From contig JAPWDM010000016.1 in the NCBI GenBank assembly GCA_035578155.1, positions 2,340,001 to 2,404,000 of the forward strand: DNA of 64,000 nt, written 5' to 3'. The notes below the pieces were generated by a model. It worked only from the letters and a program-made list of their open reading frames with translations. It had not been told where the DNA came from and did no database searches. The translations under genes and the position numbers were made by a program. This document shows positions 9,347 to 20,848 of this stretch, piece after piece. The DNA comes from Brachynemurus nebulosus. Its lineage: Eukaryota > Arthropoda > Insecta > Neuroptera > Myrmeleontidae. Every line of letters starts with the position of its first letter. Within the stretch, counting starts at the first letter, position 1.

Positions 9347-9826
9347 ATGGCGTTTCTTGATATACAAGGCTATCAAGGAGTTAACAACGAATTTTATTTT
9401 AAAGAAGTTGGTATCGTTGCGGAAAATTCGGATGAAATACTACATCTTATATTCGATGCACCGTTTGATTTCAACGAGTTGCCGAAGAAATATGAACGGG
9501 TTGCTGCACGCTGGCTTTGCCGAAATTGGCATGGGATACCTTGGTCGTATGGATTTATTCCGTACAAAAAACTTCATACCATATTGAAACCTATATTAAA
9601 GAAGTTTGATGTAATATACGTCAAGGGCAGTAAAAAGAAGAAATGGATTTCAAATTTGTTTGATGACACCGAAAACCAGCCGTGGATTTTGAATTTGGAA
9701 GAAATATTTGATGTACCGAAGATTTCCAATCTGCGAGATGAATATTATTCAAGACGCTGTATGATCCATTCAGATAAAATTTGTTCATTAGAAAACTGTA
9801 TTCTTTTAAAAAATTTTAATATGTAA
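9347..9826 (+). CDS. 159 aa DIQG-type protein of unknown function
   Basis: It begins FLDIQGYQ (D5, Q7), then NWHGIPWSYGFIPY at about 60-73, YVKGSKKKKW at 91-100, NLEEIF at 116-121 and a C-terminal C138/H141/C146/C151 cluster. I recall proteins of this shape as ORFs accompanying insect mobile elements. The opening D-x-Q and the later acidic residues loosely resemble a DEDD-type 3'-5' exonuclease fold, but the canonical DxE is not met, so function is left open. It has a clean TATA/initiator upstream and AATAAA overlapping its stop (9827-9832). It is intact and the best-supported gene of the right half. Confidence 0.6.
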   Translation: MAFLDIQGYQGVNNEFYFKEVGIVAENSDEILHLIFDAPFDFNELPKKYERVAARWLCRNWHGIPWSYGFIPYKKLHTILKPILKKFDVIYVKGSKKKKWISNLFDDTENQPWILNLEEIFDVPKISNLRDEYYSRRCMIHSDKICSLENCILLKNFNM

Positions 9827-9832
9827 AATAAA

Positions 9833-10956
9833 AAGATTTTTAGTAATATATAGATTTAAGCAATTTAATTTTTTGTATTCATATTCTATAAATAAAATTT
9901 AAAAAAAAGAAAAATATGTGCGTTTTATTTAATTATTACCCTGAATTCCCCTATTTTTTTACAGCAAAAAGTTTCTTTCGTTAACCTATAAGAGTATTAA
10001 CAAAAATCTTATGAAATTTATTGTTCTAATTGAAAAGCATATTTCATGATACACCCTGTATACTAAAATATTTATTAAAAATACTAAATATACACCCGTT
10101 ATATATACATGATATTATATGTATGTTAATGATAAAGTAGCAAATTCAAAATGTTCTAGTCTATAAAAATTTTGATTTTACAGACTTAAAAATTTAGTAA
10201 AACTCAATGCTGTTATCATTTTTATATTAAGCGACGTGTTTATAGTAATTTAAAACCAAAAATTGAACTTTTATTCTGTTTAAAAATGTTAAATACAATA
10301 CTATTATACCCTAATATAAATATGTATCAGTATTAAAAATGATATACATTGATTTTGCTGATTAAACAAATTTTTTGCAATATTTATAAATTATTTTATA
10401 ATTAGATTTAATACTTATTCATAAATGGCTATACAATTCGTTTACTAGTATTCATAAAAATTAAAATTATATACAAATTTTCTTTCTTATTCTCAATATA
10501 CAGAGTGTATACATAAAATATTTTTAATATACAGAGTCTATACATATATACATACTGAATTATTTCAGATAATTTTCGTTTGATATAGAAACAGTTTTGT
10601 GCTACAGTCAAATTCAAAAGTGTTGTGCACTATAAGAAATAATATTTTTTGTAACTTGTTAAAATTTCAAGAACTTTTGTTAGTTAACTAAAAAATTGGT
10701 CACTGTAGGTTAAATGTTAAAGTATTAAAACTGATAAAAATAATTTCTTGCTTGAGGCCTACAAAGGGTGATATTTTTTACTAAACAATTTTTTAACTCA
10801 TTAATATTCCATGACGTCATCTTTCTTATACCAAAAAACCTCCATATATGAGTCATATGATCATAATTCAGCTAAAATAAACATTTAATTATTGGTTGTT
10901 TGTTTATTTTAAAACTGATAAAAATTCCTGGAATTTTCCAAGGTTAAATATACCAA
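9833..10956. other. AT-rich non-coding stretch before the right terminal repeat
   Basis: No ORF of interest. The word TATACAGAGT.TATACATA occurs twice (about 10498 and 10538), and CCTGTATAC/ACACCCGTTATA words lie near 10054-10105. I see nothing else that can be interpreted. Confidence 0.5.
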
Positions 10957-11903
10957 AAATCCCCATAAGGTACAGTTAACACTCGATTTCCGGCAGTACA
11001 GTAGCGGTCAGAAATCTGGACTCTGGAGTCTGGAGTCTGAAGTCATGATTGCGGCTAGCGCTTGGTACAGTGCCCCCACAACATTTAGCGGCCGCCCCTT
11101 GCGTTAGGGTATTCTCCATATTTTTAACTTGGTAGTGTACCTTTCGTTTAAAATGACGCAATTAAGGCAAGCGCGTGTTGGGGTCAAGGTTTGCATGTAC
11201 ACAAAATAAGTACAGTACGCTTCAAAAAGTGATCGGATACCTTTTTGGTCAGGGGGGGGTCCACACTTTTGACACGGTAGTGTACCAAAAATTTAAGTAC
11301 AGTACGGTGTCAAAAGTTTGGGGCCACCCCTTGGATTAGGGTAATCCCACATTTTTGACGTGATAGTGTACCTTTCGTTTAAGATGATTCAATTAAGTGA
11401 GATTAAAGGCTAAGGCTTGGATGTACACACAAAAAATAAGTACAGTGCGCTTCAAAAAGTGATCGGATACCTTTTTGGTCAGGGGGGTCCGCACTTTTGA
11501 CACGGCAGTGTACCAAAAATTTAAGTACAGTACGGTGTCAAAAGTTTGGAGCCACCCCCGAGTTAGGGTATCCCCACATTTTGGATGCGGTAGTGTACCC
11601 CATCTATCAAATTGTAACCTAAAATTCAGTCTGCGCATGCGTCGTGTACTTAAATTCAGTCTGCGCATGCGTTAGGTTTGCATTCAAAAACTACGTCAGT
11701 GCTGGCGGGTAATGGGTTAACACAAAACCAAATTGTTATAAGTAAATTGTGATGGCGCATAATGGGTTAACATAAATTAATTTGGTTGCTGGTGATGACT
11801 CATGTGTTTGGAATTTCAAGGCCAACAGTAAGAGTGAGTGTTGTGGTCAAATGTCAACAACAAATTTTAAATACATGTACTCAGTACGTGCCGGGTCAAA
11901 GGT
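10957..11903 (-). repeat. Right terminal inverted repeat, copy 1
   Basis: Inverse of 142-1069. Beyond 11879, where the match to the left end stops, a further 24 bp (ACTCAGTACGTGCCGGGTCA and onward) still match the outer edge of the second element's terminal repeat at 56666-56692. The true outer end is therefore at or beyond 11903, and the left end is short. Confidence 0.8.
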
Positions 11904-12046
11904 TAAGGTTTGCACATCGATACAGTTTGATGACTCATCAGTTCGGAATGTCTAGTACCGTAAAGTTACACGATTTCAAACATTGGCAAAAGGATTCAAG
12001 TTGCTTAGTTTTGCGGTGCTCCAGCTCTCTCATAGCCTATCTACTT

Positions 12047-15000
12047 ATGACATCTTTAAGACGCCTTTTTTAAGAAGTCAGAAATAAGAGTTCTTAAAAA
12101 TATCTTAAATATGAATTCAATTTAATGATATCAAATAGACATCTTTTTTCTGACATCTTTCGGACTTCTTAAATAAGACTTCTTAAAGATGTCTTAAAGG
12201 AGTCATATTTAAGATGTCAGAAAACATTATCAGAAAGATATCTTTATGAATTCATAAAGATATCTTATGCGTCGATTTAGGAGCTGTTTAAGACTTCATA
12301 AGTATGATGTCTTAAAGAATTCATATTTCTGACTTCAGAATTAGCTCATATTTCTGATGTCTTAAAAAAATATCCTATAAATACCCAGTGAGCACAAAAG
12401 TAAGAAAGATGTCTTTATGAAGTCTTTTTTCTGACATCTTTCTGAACTGTAAATATGACATCATTAAGACATCATTTTTAAGAAGTCAGAAATAAGAGTT
12501 CTTAAAGACATCTTAAATATGAATTCAATTTAATGATATCAAATAGACATCTTTTTTCTGACATCTTTCGGACTTCTTAAATAAGAGTTCTTAAAGATGT
12601 CTTAAAGGAGTCATATTTAAGATGTCAGAAAACATTATCAGAAAGATATCTTTATGAATTCATAAAGATATCTTATGCGTCGATTTAGGAGCTGTTTAAG
12701 ACTTCATAAATATGATGTCTTAAAGAATTCATATTTCTGACTTCAGAATTAGCTCATATTTCTGATGTCTTAAAAAAATATCCTATAAATATATTATTAT
12801 TTTTTCTATAGAAACCACTAACAAAAATAATTTAAACAATATTAGGACATCTAAATGAATTCATAAAGAAGTCTTATTTAAGATATCAGAAATATGATGT
12901 CTTAAACCGTTCTTATTTCTGACTACTTTATGAATTCATATTTCTGATGTCTTAAACAATTCTTATTTCTGAATACTTTATGAATTTATATTTCTGATAT
13001 CTTAAACAGCTCTTATTTTTGATTACTTTTTGAACTCATATTTCTGATGTCTTAAACAGTTCTTATTTCTGACTACTTTTTGAACTCATATTTCTAATGT
13101 CTTATACAGCTCTTATTTCTGACTTCATTATTAAGACTTCTTAATTAGTTCATATTTCGGATGTAAGGAAAAAACAAAAAACAAACGAACAATGTAATGT
13201 GTTAAAATTAATATTTTTATTGACAAAACGTTAACAACATAATGTCTAAAAGAAAACCATTTCAATATTTATTCAAAAGTCAAAAAAATAGAAGATTAAA
13301 ATAGGAGAGAAATTTAGCACAAGATGGAAATTGATGGTGATGGTGATACTAAACAAAAATAAAATATGGTAGCTTAAAGAAAATTATTTAAAGTGAAAAT
13401 GAATTGAAGGAAGTGAATTTATGATAGTGTTAATTTAAGAAGTTATGATAATAATTTGTGGTTTGATGGGATATTGAGTATGGTTAGTTACAGTTTTTGA
13501 CTGTTTCTATTGTGACTAGTGTACAAATTGTGACATTTCCTGATAAAATACTGGAGTAAATTTAATCTTAAATGTTAATATTTTAAATACATTTAATATA
13601 CGTTGTACATATACAGTTATGTAAATAAATAAAATTAACTAAATTAAATATATTTCTTTTATTTCGTAAATTACGCTTAATATTTTCAACGAATTCTTGG
13701 TATAGTCCTCTTAAAGTCATCTTTTTTAAGACGTCAGAAATATGAGCTGTTTAAGACATCAGAAATATGAGATAATTCTGAAGTCAGAAATATGAATTCT
13801 TTAAGACGTCAGAAATATGAACTATTTAAGACATCATAATTCTGAAGTCAAACATATGACTTCTTAATAATGAATTCTCAATTTAGATATCTTTTTTCAG
13901 ACATCAGAAATATGAGCTGTTTAAGACATCGCAATTCTGAAGTCAGAAAAAAGAATTCTTTAAGACATCATATTTAAGACTTCATAATCTGTTCATAAAT
14001 CGACGCATAAGATATCTTTATGAATTCATAAAGATATCTTTCTGAACTTGTTTTCTGACGTCCAAATTAGAAATATGAATTCTTTATGAATTCATTAAGA
14101 CGTCAGAATGTTGACTGGGTATATTATTATTTTTTCTATAGAAACCACAAACAAAAATAATTTAAACAATATTAGGACATCTAAATGAATTCATAAAGAA
14201 GTCTTATTTAAGACATCAGAAATATGATGTCTTAAACCGTTCTTATTTCTGACTACTTTATGAATTCATATTTCTGATGTCTTAAACAGTTCTTATTCCT
14301 GCCCACTTATTGTACTCATATTTCTGATGTCTTAAATAGTTCTTATTTCTGATTGTTTTATGAACTCATATTTTGGATGTCTTAAAAAGCTCTTATTTCT
14401 GATTACTTTATGAACTCATATTTCTGATGTCTTAAACGATTCTTATTTCTGAATTCTTTATGAATTCATATTTCTGATGTCTTAAACAGTTCTTATTTCT
14501 GATTGTTTTATGAACTCATATTTTGGATAACTTAAACAGCTCTTATTTTTGATTACTTTTTGAATTGATATTTCTGATGTTTTTTATTTCTGACTACTTT
14601 TTGAACTCATATTTCTGATGTCTTAAACAGCTCTTATTTCTGACTTCATTATTATGACTTTTTAATTAGTTCATATTTCGGATGTAAGGAAAAAGCAAAA
14701 AACAAACGAACAATGTAATGTATTAAAATTAATATTTTTATTGACAACGTTAACAGCATAATGTCTAAAAGAAAACCATTTCAATATTTATTCAAAAGTC
14801 AAAAAAATAGAAGATTAAAATAGGAGAGAAATTTAGCACAAGATGGAAATGATGGTGATGGTGATACTAAACAAAAATAAAATATGGTAGCTTAAAGAAA
14901 ATTATTTAAAGTGAAAATGAAGGAAGTGAATTTATGATTTTTAAATTTAGTGTTAATTTAAGAAGTTATGATAATAATTTGTGGTTTGATGGGATATTGA

Positions 15001-15711
15001 GTATGGTTAGTTAGTGTTTTTGACTGTTTCTATTGTGACTAGTGTACAAATTGTGACATTTCCTGATAAAGTACTGGAGTAAATTTAATCTTAAATGTTA
15101 ATATTTTAAATACATTTAATATACGTTGTACATATACAGTTATGTAAATAAATAAAATTAACTAAATTAATTTATTATATTTCTTTTATTTCGTAAATTA
15201 CGCTTAATATTTTCAACGACTTCTTGGTATAGTCCTCTTAAAGCCATCTTTATTAAGACGTCAGAAATATGAGCTGTTTAAGACATCAGAAATATGAGCT
15301 AATTCTGAAATCAGAAATATGAATTCTTTAAGACGTCAGAAATATGAACTATTTAAGACATCATAATTCTGAAGTCAGAAATATGAATTCTTTAAGACGT
15401 CAGAAATATGAACTATTTAAGACATCATAATTCTGAAGTCAGAAATATGACTTCTTAATAATGAATTCTCAATTTAGATATCTTTTTTCAGACATCAGAA
15501 ATATGAGCTGTTTAAGACATCGTAATTCTGAAGTCGGAAAAAAGAATTCTTTAAGACATCATATTTAAGACTTCATAATCTGTTCATAAATCGACGCATA
15601 AGATATCTTTATGAATTCATAAAGATATCTTTCTGAACTTGTTTTCTGACGTCCAAATCAGAAATATGAATTCTTTATGAATTCATTAAGACGTCAGAAT
15701 GTTGACTGGGT
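12047..15711. mobile_element. Foldback-like element of TTAAGACATC-type repeats with tandem duplications
   Basis: The left part is crowded with GATGTCTTAA..CTCATATTTCTGA words, and the right parts carry the same words inverted (TCAGAAATATGAGCTGTTTA). Ends read ACCCAGTGAGCA at 12383 and TGTTGACTGGGT at 14120 and 15711. A core of about 500 bp (13160-13700) with no ORF recurs at 14690-15230. Block 12048-12382 is repeated at 12455-12788, and 12789-14120 is repeated at 14121-15711. No transposase frame exists, so this is a non-autonomous, internally repetitive element; its superfamily is unknown. Confidence 0.6.
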
Positions 15712-16013
15712 GTACATTTATTACCAAAATGAGAATTTGATTGTAAAAAAAATAGGAAAATCTTTCCATATTAGAAAATTTATTTTCAAGAATATAGTAT
15801 TATTGATACTAAAATTTATTTCGAACAATAATAATGGTGATTTAAAACAATTGAAAATTTTGTGCATTCTTTTCATATAGGTACATATTAAAAGATAAAT
15901 TTGAGACTTAACTACTGATAATTGACACCGGGGCGTGGCCAAAAAAACATGGCTGATTTTTGTGTGCAACGAAAAATCTATTACTGTCAGTAGTCGTTTA
16001 TTTAAATTAAATT

Positions 16014-16283
16014 ATGTTACCTTCAAGGGAAATATTTAACTGGGCTGGTTCAAATCCAGCTCAAAAAAATTTTATTAATGCTGAGAAAATTCTTTAAGCT
16101 GATCGTTTGATAAAATGTGGAAGAAATGAAGGAAGTTTAAATAGTAACTCTGTTTGTTTTACTGCACTGTGTTTGCAAAGTTCGCATTTAAAAGAACGAC
16201 CACACGAAATTAATGCATCAATTTCCAAAAATGGGAAAATTTTATTTGTTAAATGCTCACAAACCCACAATTTATTAAATTAG
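16014..16283 (+). pseudogene. Fragment of a SWIM-type zinc-finger family protein
   Basis: A 90-codon frame with one internal TAA (codon 28, about 16095). It reads FNWAGSNPAQKNFINAEKIL, then RLIKCG, then ALCLQSSHLKERPHEI and ISKNGKILFVKCS. From memory, this order matches the region just before the SWIM finger in a family common in hemipteran genomes, where CLQ(S/T)S.LK..PHEI precedes the CxC...CxH finger. The finger itself is not reached: the frame stops after VKCSQTH. I call it a relic exon or a transposon-borne fragment. Confidence 0.45.
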
Positions 16284-16330
16284 ATTATCTACAATATATT
16301 TAAACAGTCGACTTACTTGGTAATATAAAA

Positions 16331-16591
16331 TCACTTCTTTTGAAATGTAACGAACATACTCTCATATGCGGATTCATATTCTTTAATTTTAAAACGCAAC
16401 CATGCTTTTAGTCTGTCGATTTTTTCCATTTTCCCAAATATATTTTCAATATAAATAAAACTACTACCGGGTTTAGGAATAGCATGAAAACTAATTTCTA
16501 AATTTCCATGAGATTTACTCCCACAACCATTCACAGCACAATAAACTCTGCTCTTATTCTTTTTACTCAAAAGTAATTTTATAATTTCCAT
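16331..16591 (-). pseudogene. N-terminal part of a THAP-type zinc finger
   Basis: An 86 aa frame with C18 and C23 (YCAVNGCGSKSHG), SFHAIPK at 34-40 and R60/W64 (KIDRLKAWLRF). This is the C-x(4)-C...FH.PK...W layout of the THAP domain's first half. The second Cys/His pair and the closing motif are not in this frame, so it is a partial exon or a relic. It runs opposite to the SWIM fragment 50 bp away. Similar inverted words (GTGGCC.AAAAA and GTGTGCA) near 15930 and 16670-16700 suggest both fragments sit in one decayed element. Confidence 0.45.
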
Positions 16592-16795
16592 ACTATTTTT
16601 AAAAAAATATTTGTTTTACATTTTAATTTAAACTAATGTCAAATTCTAATAATTTACTTATGGTGCACACTAAAATTAGTTGATTTTTCGGCCACCAGAT
16701 GTCATGATCAAAGTGGTCAGTTCTCAATACAGTACTCTGTTTCTACACCGTTAAAAATCATATTCTACCAAGATACATCAATCTGACACTATTTG

Positions 16796-17241
16796 CTATA
16801 CAGGTAGACCAGTTACATGTTATTGTCCTATACCCATTTTTCTTACTACAGCTTACTACGTGAAAGTTATCTCCGTAGTTACAAAAGTAAACAAACCTTT
16901 AATTACCATAGTAAATACCACAATTACACACAAAAATTCTATAATTTTCATATATTTTACCAGTAACGTTCAACTACGTAAAAAGTATTATTTAAAAATG
17001 AAAAGCAGATTCTGTATTTAACGTAAGTAAATATTTACCTATCCACCTTCATCAAGACGAAGTTAGTTATTTTCGATTTCCAAAGGCACACGTTTGTAAA
17101 CATTTTTCTTTTATACGTACGTATATCGTATAAACTTATTTTGTTTGCAATTTTTTAATAATTAGATTCTACACCATTGAGTTATACATGCATTTAAAAA
17201 TAGAGACCAAAAAATCTAGCGAAACTGGCTAACCTGTATAG
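16796..17241. mobile_element. MITE with CTATACAGGT ends
   Basis: Imperfect inverted ends: CTATACAGGTAGACCAGTTAC at 16796 onward against the inverse of GAAACTGGCTAACCTGTATA at 17221-17240. The interior is AT-rich and non-coding. No target duplication is clear. Confidence 0.5.
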
Positions 17242-18576
17242 TATAATATACTAATCAATCAAATGATTTTGATATTCTACAATATATTTATAAATAATCA
17301 TATTTCTTAATATTTTTAAAACTTAAATAAAAAATATCTTTAAAGGTGAAAAGATAAATAAAAAAAAAATCCGAAAAAATGCATGCTAAACTTTTAATAC
17401 AGAATTGGTATTTGAACAAATACCGGGTGTTTCAAGCAACTAAGAACGTATAAATTTTAACACGGAAAATTTGTTATGTTCAAGGGGTGTTTTGTTTTAT
17501 TATTATTAAATATTTAGCAAAATTTTTAAATATTATCGCGTCAAAATAATGTTTAGAAGTCATTAAAAGATAATAGCAGTTACAGACAAATATTTTTTCT
17601 AAGCAAACGAATTGAAAATTATTTGTAAGCTGACTCCACCATAGATAAATACGTATACAGGGTGGAAAGTAAATAACTCTCATAGTTTTAAAAAGCGACT
17701 CAAAGCCTTCCTGTAGATAACTTGTATTCAGTTAATTAACCCTTTCCTGTTTGATAGTTTTACATCATTACTGTTCAAACGATACTTCAAATTAACAAAT
17801 CATTAATAATATGGGTAAATATTTATTGGTAAGAATTATATAGTTTGCACATGTGTTCTATTGTGCTAGGATATCAATAAGACAATGCAATTTAATTGCC
17901 TATATTCAGGGGCACGTAAGAACATTACATATATTGGGTAATTTCGAAAAATGAATGAAAGCGGCACACTAAATATACGTTCCATATTTTAATAAAAATA
18001 TTGAACTTATGTAATAAAACCCCTCTCCATTCGTTATTTTCATGTTAGAATTTCTTAAACACATTTTTTTGTGTGTTACATGTTTTAACCAATGCTAGCT
18101 AACAATATTCATCGCAGTGTGTACCCAAAATATGAGAATTCCCCAAACACATTTAAATAACACCATTTTGAATAGTTCAAAAAATACACATTACATAGTT
18201 CGTTGTAAGAAAAATCACTTCGACGATCTTTTTTTAACGAATTACTAAAATTGTTTAAGAACTCTGGTATGTAAGAAATAATAACACTCACATAATTTTT
18301 AAAATATTTTATTAAATAATTAACTTTGGTATACAGCTATTGGAAAAGCTGTTCTAATTCTAACAAAACTGCGAAATTTTTTCATTTTAGTTTGTAACCA
18401 AAGGATTATGGATCATTTTCTTGGTATACTTTATTTGTTGGATGACCACTTGTCATTTTATTTCGTTTTGATTATTATTTAGAATTTTTCAGGATATAAA
18501 ATAAATTACATTTTTCATAGAATAAGATTGTTTATTTTTTCCGGCAAACATCGAAATTACAGTATGTCGACGTGTT
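17242..18576. other. AT-rich intergenic stretch
   Basis: No coding signal. Two dispersed-repeat-like heads in the same orientation, ACCGGGTGTTTCAAGCAACT (17424) and ATACAGGGTGGAAAGTAAAT (17656), resemble the starts of common insect interspersed repeats. Nothing else can be supported. Confidence 0.4.
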
Positions 18577-18843
18577 CTACAATTTTCCCTCAGTGCCATT
18601 GCCGGATTTCATAAATTTTTCAATTTTTCTTCTTTCCTGATAATAAGTTGAACGTAAATTTCGCATTTTAGATTTGACTTCTGGTACACCTGATATGATC
18701 ATTGCTTTTACGACTTTTTTATAGGACGTTTCCCGCATGGCTCTATTTTTAAATAAAGGAGATTTTGTATTCCACAGACATTCAAAATTTCTAAATTCCT
18801 AAATAAATTTTATTCTCGTTTCCGAATTGGGCTTTTCTGTCAT
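18577..18843 (-). pseudogene. MADF-domain exon relic
   Basis: An 89-codon minus-strand frame from ATG 18843 to TAG 18577 with one internal TAG at codon 15. After the stop it reads FECLWNTKSPLFKNRAMRET, then SYKKVVKAM, KMRNLRSTYYQERRKIEKF and SGNGTEGKL. This is the MADF (myb/SANT-like in Adf-1) pattern: a CLW..KSP.YKNR core, a Y-K helix, an R.LR..Y..E..K helix and the SG.GT linker. MADF proteins are transcription factors or accessory proteins of PIF/Harbinger transposons. The single stop makes it a relic unless the frame is spliced. Confidence 0.5.
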
Positions 18844-19071
18844 TTTTATTTAACCTATAAAATAATTTCCATTTAAAATTAAAAATTATACTTATTTTTA
18901 ATAATTACATAATATGAAGTACTTACTTAATTTAATTACATTCCAGGAAAATACATTTTAGTTATAAATCCATATGAACACCAAAAATTGAATAAAAATT
19001 AATAAAATTTGCCTAGTTAAATAGCTGAAATTCTAAATTTCTAATTTGGCCATTTTCATTTATACTAAAAT

Positions 19072-19382
19072 AGAGTCCCTATAATAAATAGAGTCATGAC
19101 ATGTGTGATGAACACTGATTGGTTCCGGCATTTTCTGTCTAACGTTGGGTAAAATAAATTGAAAATAAGTTAAAAAATATTTAACAAAAACCATTTAGTT
19201 TAACCTAGAAAGAATAATTAAATTATTTTTTTTTAATTTTTCATAAATTCATAACCTATTAACAATAATTATGTACTCAAAAATATTTACACAAACATGT
19301 GATAATTAATTTCGAAGCTTCTCGCTCTGTTTTGGAAAGGAAATGGATGACATGTTACGACTCTATTTATTATAGGGAATCT
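19072..19382. mobile_element. MITE with TA target site
   Basis: Inverted ends share TCCCTATAATAAATAGAGTC, then T.ACATG (left 19076-19103, right 19349-19377). TA dinucleotides flank the ends (19071-19072 and near 19382), as for Tc1/mariner-type MITEs. It is 0.3 kb and non-coding. Confidence 0.6.
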
Positions 19383-19777
19383 AGGTAAACCTATACGGTA
19401 AAGCCATCTATGTAGCAATATAATACAATTACCGCTTAGCTACTTTCCGTAATTATGAGGTTTGTTTGACCTAAGCGCTCTTAAACTCACCAAAATTCAC
19501 TTAAATAAATCACTTTTAAGCGCGAAAGTTGTAAAATTTGAAAAAAAAAACTTTAGATAAAAATTTTTATTTTTTAATTTTTGGTTTCTGTTGCTTTATT
19601 GAATAATTTTTATCAACAAATAAGTATAGTATTCCATTTAAAAAAAGGTAAGTTTGTATCATAGCTCGAAAACCATAAGAGCTATAAAGCTCCAGATTAT
19701 CGCAATTGGTTGCCCCCGTCGATATCTGCAACTCTTATTTGAACAATTTTTCGATTAAATCAACGGTTTGGCTGTAA

Positions 19778-19916
19778 TTAACCCATTCAGTGCCATTGGC
19801 ATGTTAACATGCCAAAGGAAACAAAGAGGGAAATATATCTTGCAACAAAAGACAAGACTATATTTTTAAAGTCATTAATCATTTTGACATTTTTAAGCCG
19901 CACTGGAATGGTTTAA
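19778..19916. mobile_element. Possible piggyBac-type MITE at TTAA
   Basis: TTAA followed by CCCATTCAGTGCCATTGGC on the left; the inverse of GCCGCACTGGAATGG followed by TTAA on the right. TTAA targets and CCC-starting ends fit piggyBac-type elements. The ends match imperfectly, so confidence is modest. Confidence 0.35.
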
Positions 19917-20848
19917 ATAGGGAATATGCATGTTTTTTATTTATTTCAAAAATAGTTTAAGTTGATGTCAAAAAATCACAAAAATATATTATGAGTAAAA
20001 TTTGCGCCTTTATTTCAGAAAAATAAAAAAATGATTTTTCATTTTACATTATCATTATTTAAACATCACAATTTGGCGCGCTGACGTCACTTGAAGATAT
20101 TAAAATAAGAAAGTTATTACCACCCAGGCCAGCAGCATTGTTATATAATTCATTCTGTAGATGGCACTGCTTCTGATAATATCAAAGATCTAATCGTTTA
20201 TTCGCCACTGCTTTCCATATCTGCCAATCTTTTAATTCTTTTGACGAATAAAATTTAGCAAATAAATTAAATAGTTAATGAATTAAATAATTAATTTTCA
20301 ATTTAATTTTTAAGAATGTTTCCTCTTACGAATTTTTTCAAAAATTAAAATCAATGAATATTTTTTTTTCATAGCAACTCCTTTTTAAAACAATAATGAC
20401 CAATATTTAATATTTTCCTAGTTACCTAAATCAATTTATTTTAACAATAATAGGTATTGATTGTGACAAGTTACAAAATATTTTTAAATATTCAAAAATT
20501 AATTTTTATTCTATTTGATATATGTTTTCGTATCAGTGACAAAGTTTATAGAGTGTATCCTATTATTTATGGTACTCTATGTTATACCTTTAGTGCATAT
20601 TTCATTCAGTATATATAACTGGCATATTTGGTGAAACTTATACATTAAACGTCACAACCAATAGGATCGCTCATTGCTCAAATGTACCGTTTTGGCGGAA
20701 TTTTTATTTAAGGTAGATAATTTACATTAATTTCGTTATGAAAACTAAAATTAATCAAACAAACAGAACTGTCATAAGAATTTGTGACATGTATAGAATA
20801 TTCTAAAAAATGTTTCACAATTTTCTAAAAAACATGCATATTCCCTAT
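19917..20848. mobile_element. Non-autonomous element with a 23-bp perfect TIR
   Basis: ATAGGGAATATGCATGTTTT, then TTA, at 19917-19939 is the exact inverse of 20826-20848. TA at each edge may be the target duplication. The interior of about 0.9 kb has no ORF of note. It lies directly against the TTAA element to its left. Confidence 0.55.

Larger units (their letters stand above)
142..11903. mobile_element. Polinton/Maverick-like DNA element, copy 1 (PolB present, integrase absent)
   Basis: The block is bounded by inverted repeats of about 0.93 kb and carries, left to right, a spliced PolB gene (+), an unknown 250-270 aa gene (+), a C2H2 zinc-finger gene (-), a 21-bp repeat array, a small basic ORF (+) and a 159 aa ORF (+). 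A protein-primed-type PolB between long terminal inverted repeats is the hallmark of Polintons/Mavericks and adintovirus-like elements. The usual integrase, packaging ATPase, adenain-like protease and capsid genes are not seen, so this is a reduced or recombinant derivative. No clean target-site duplication could be read, because the left terminal repeat stops at 142 while the right one continues about 24 bp further, judged against the second copy. Confidence 0.75.

Noticed and set aside
17040..17110. Possible second THAP-like fragment (plus-strand YFRFPKAHVCKHF)
   Set aside because: Too short and without the required cysteine spacing; it sits inside a MITE.
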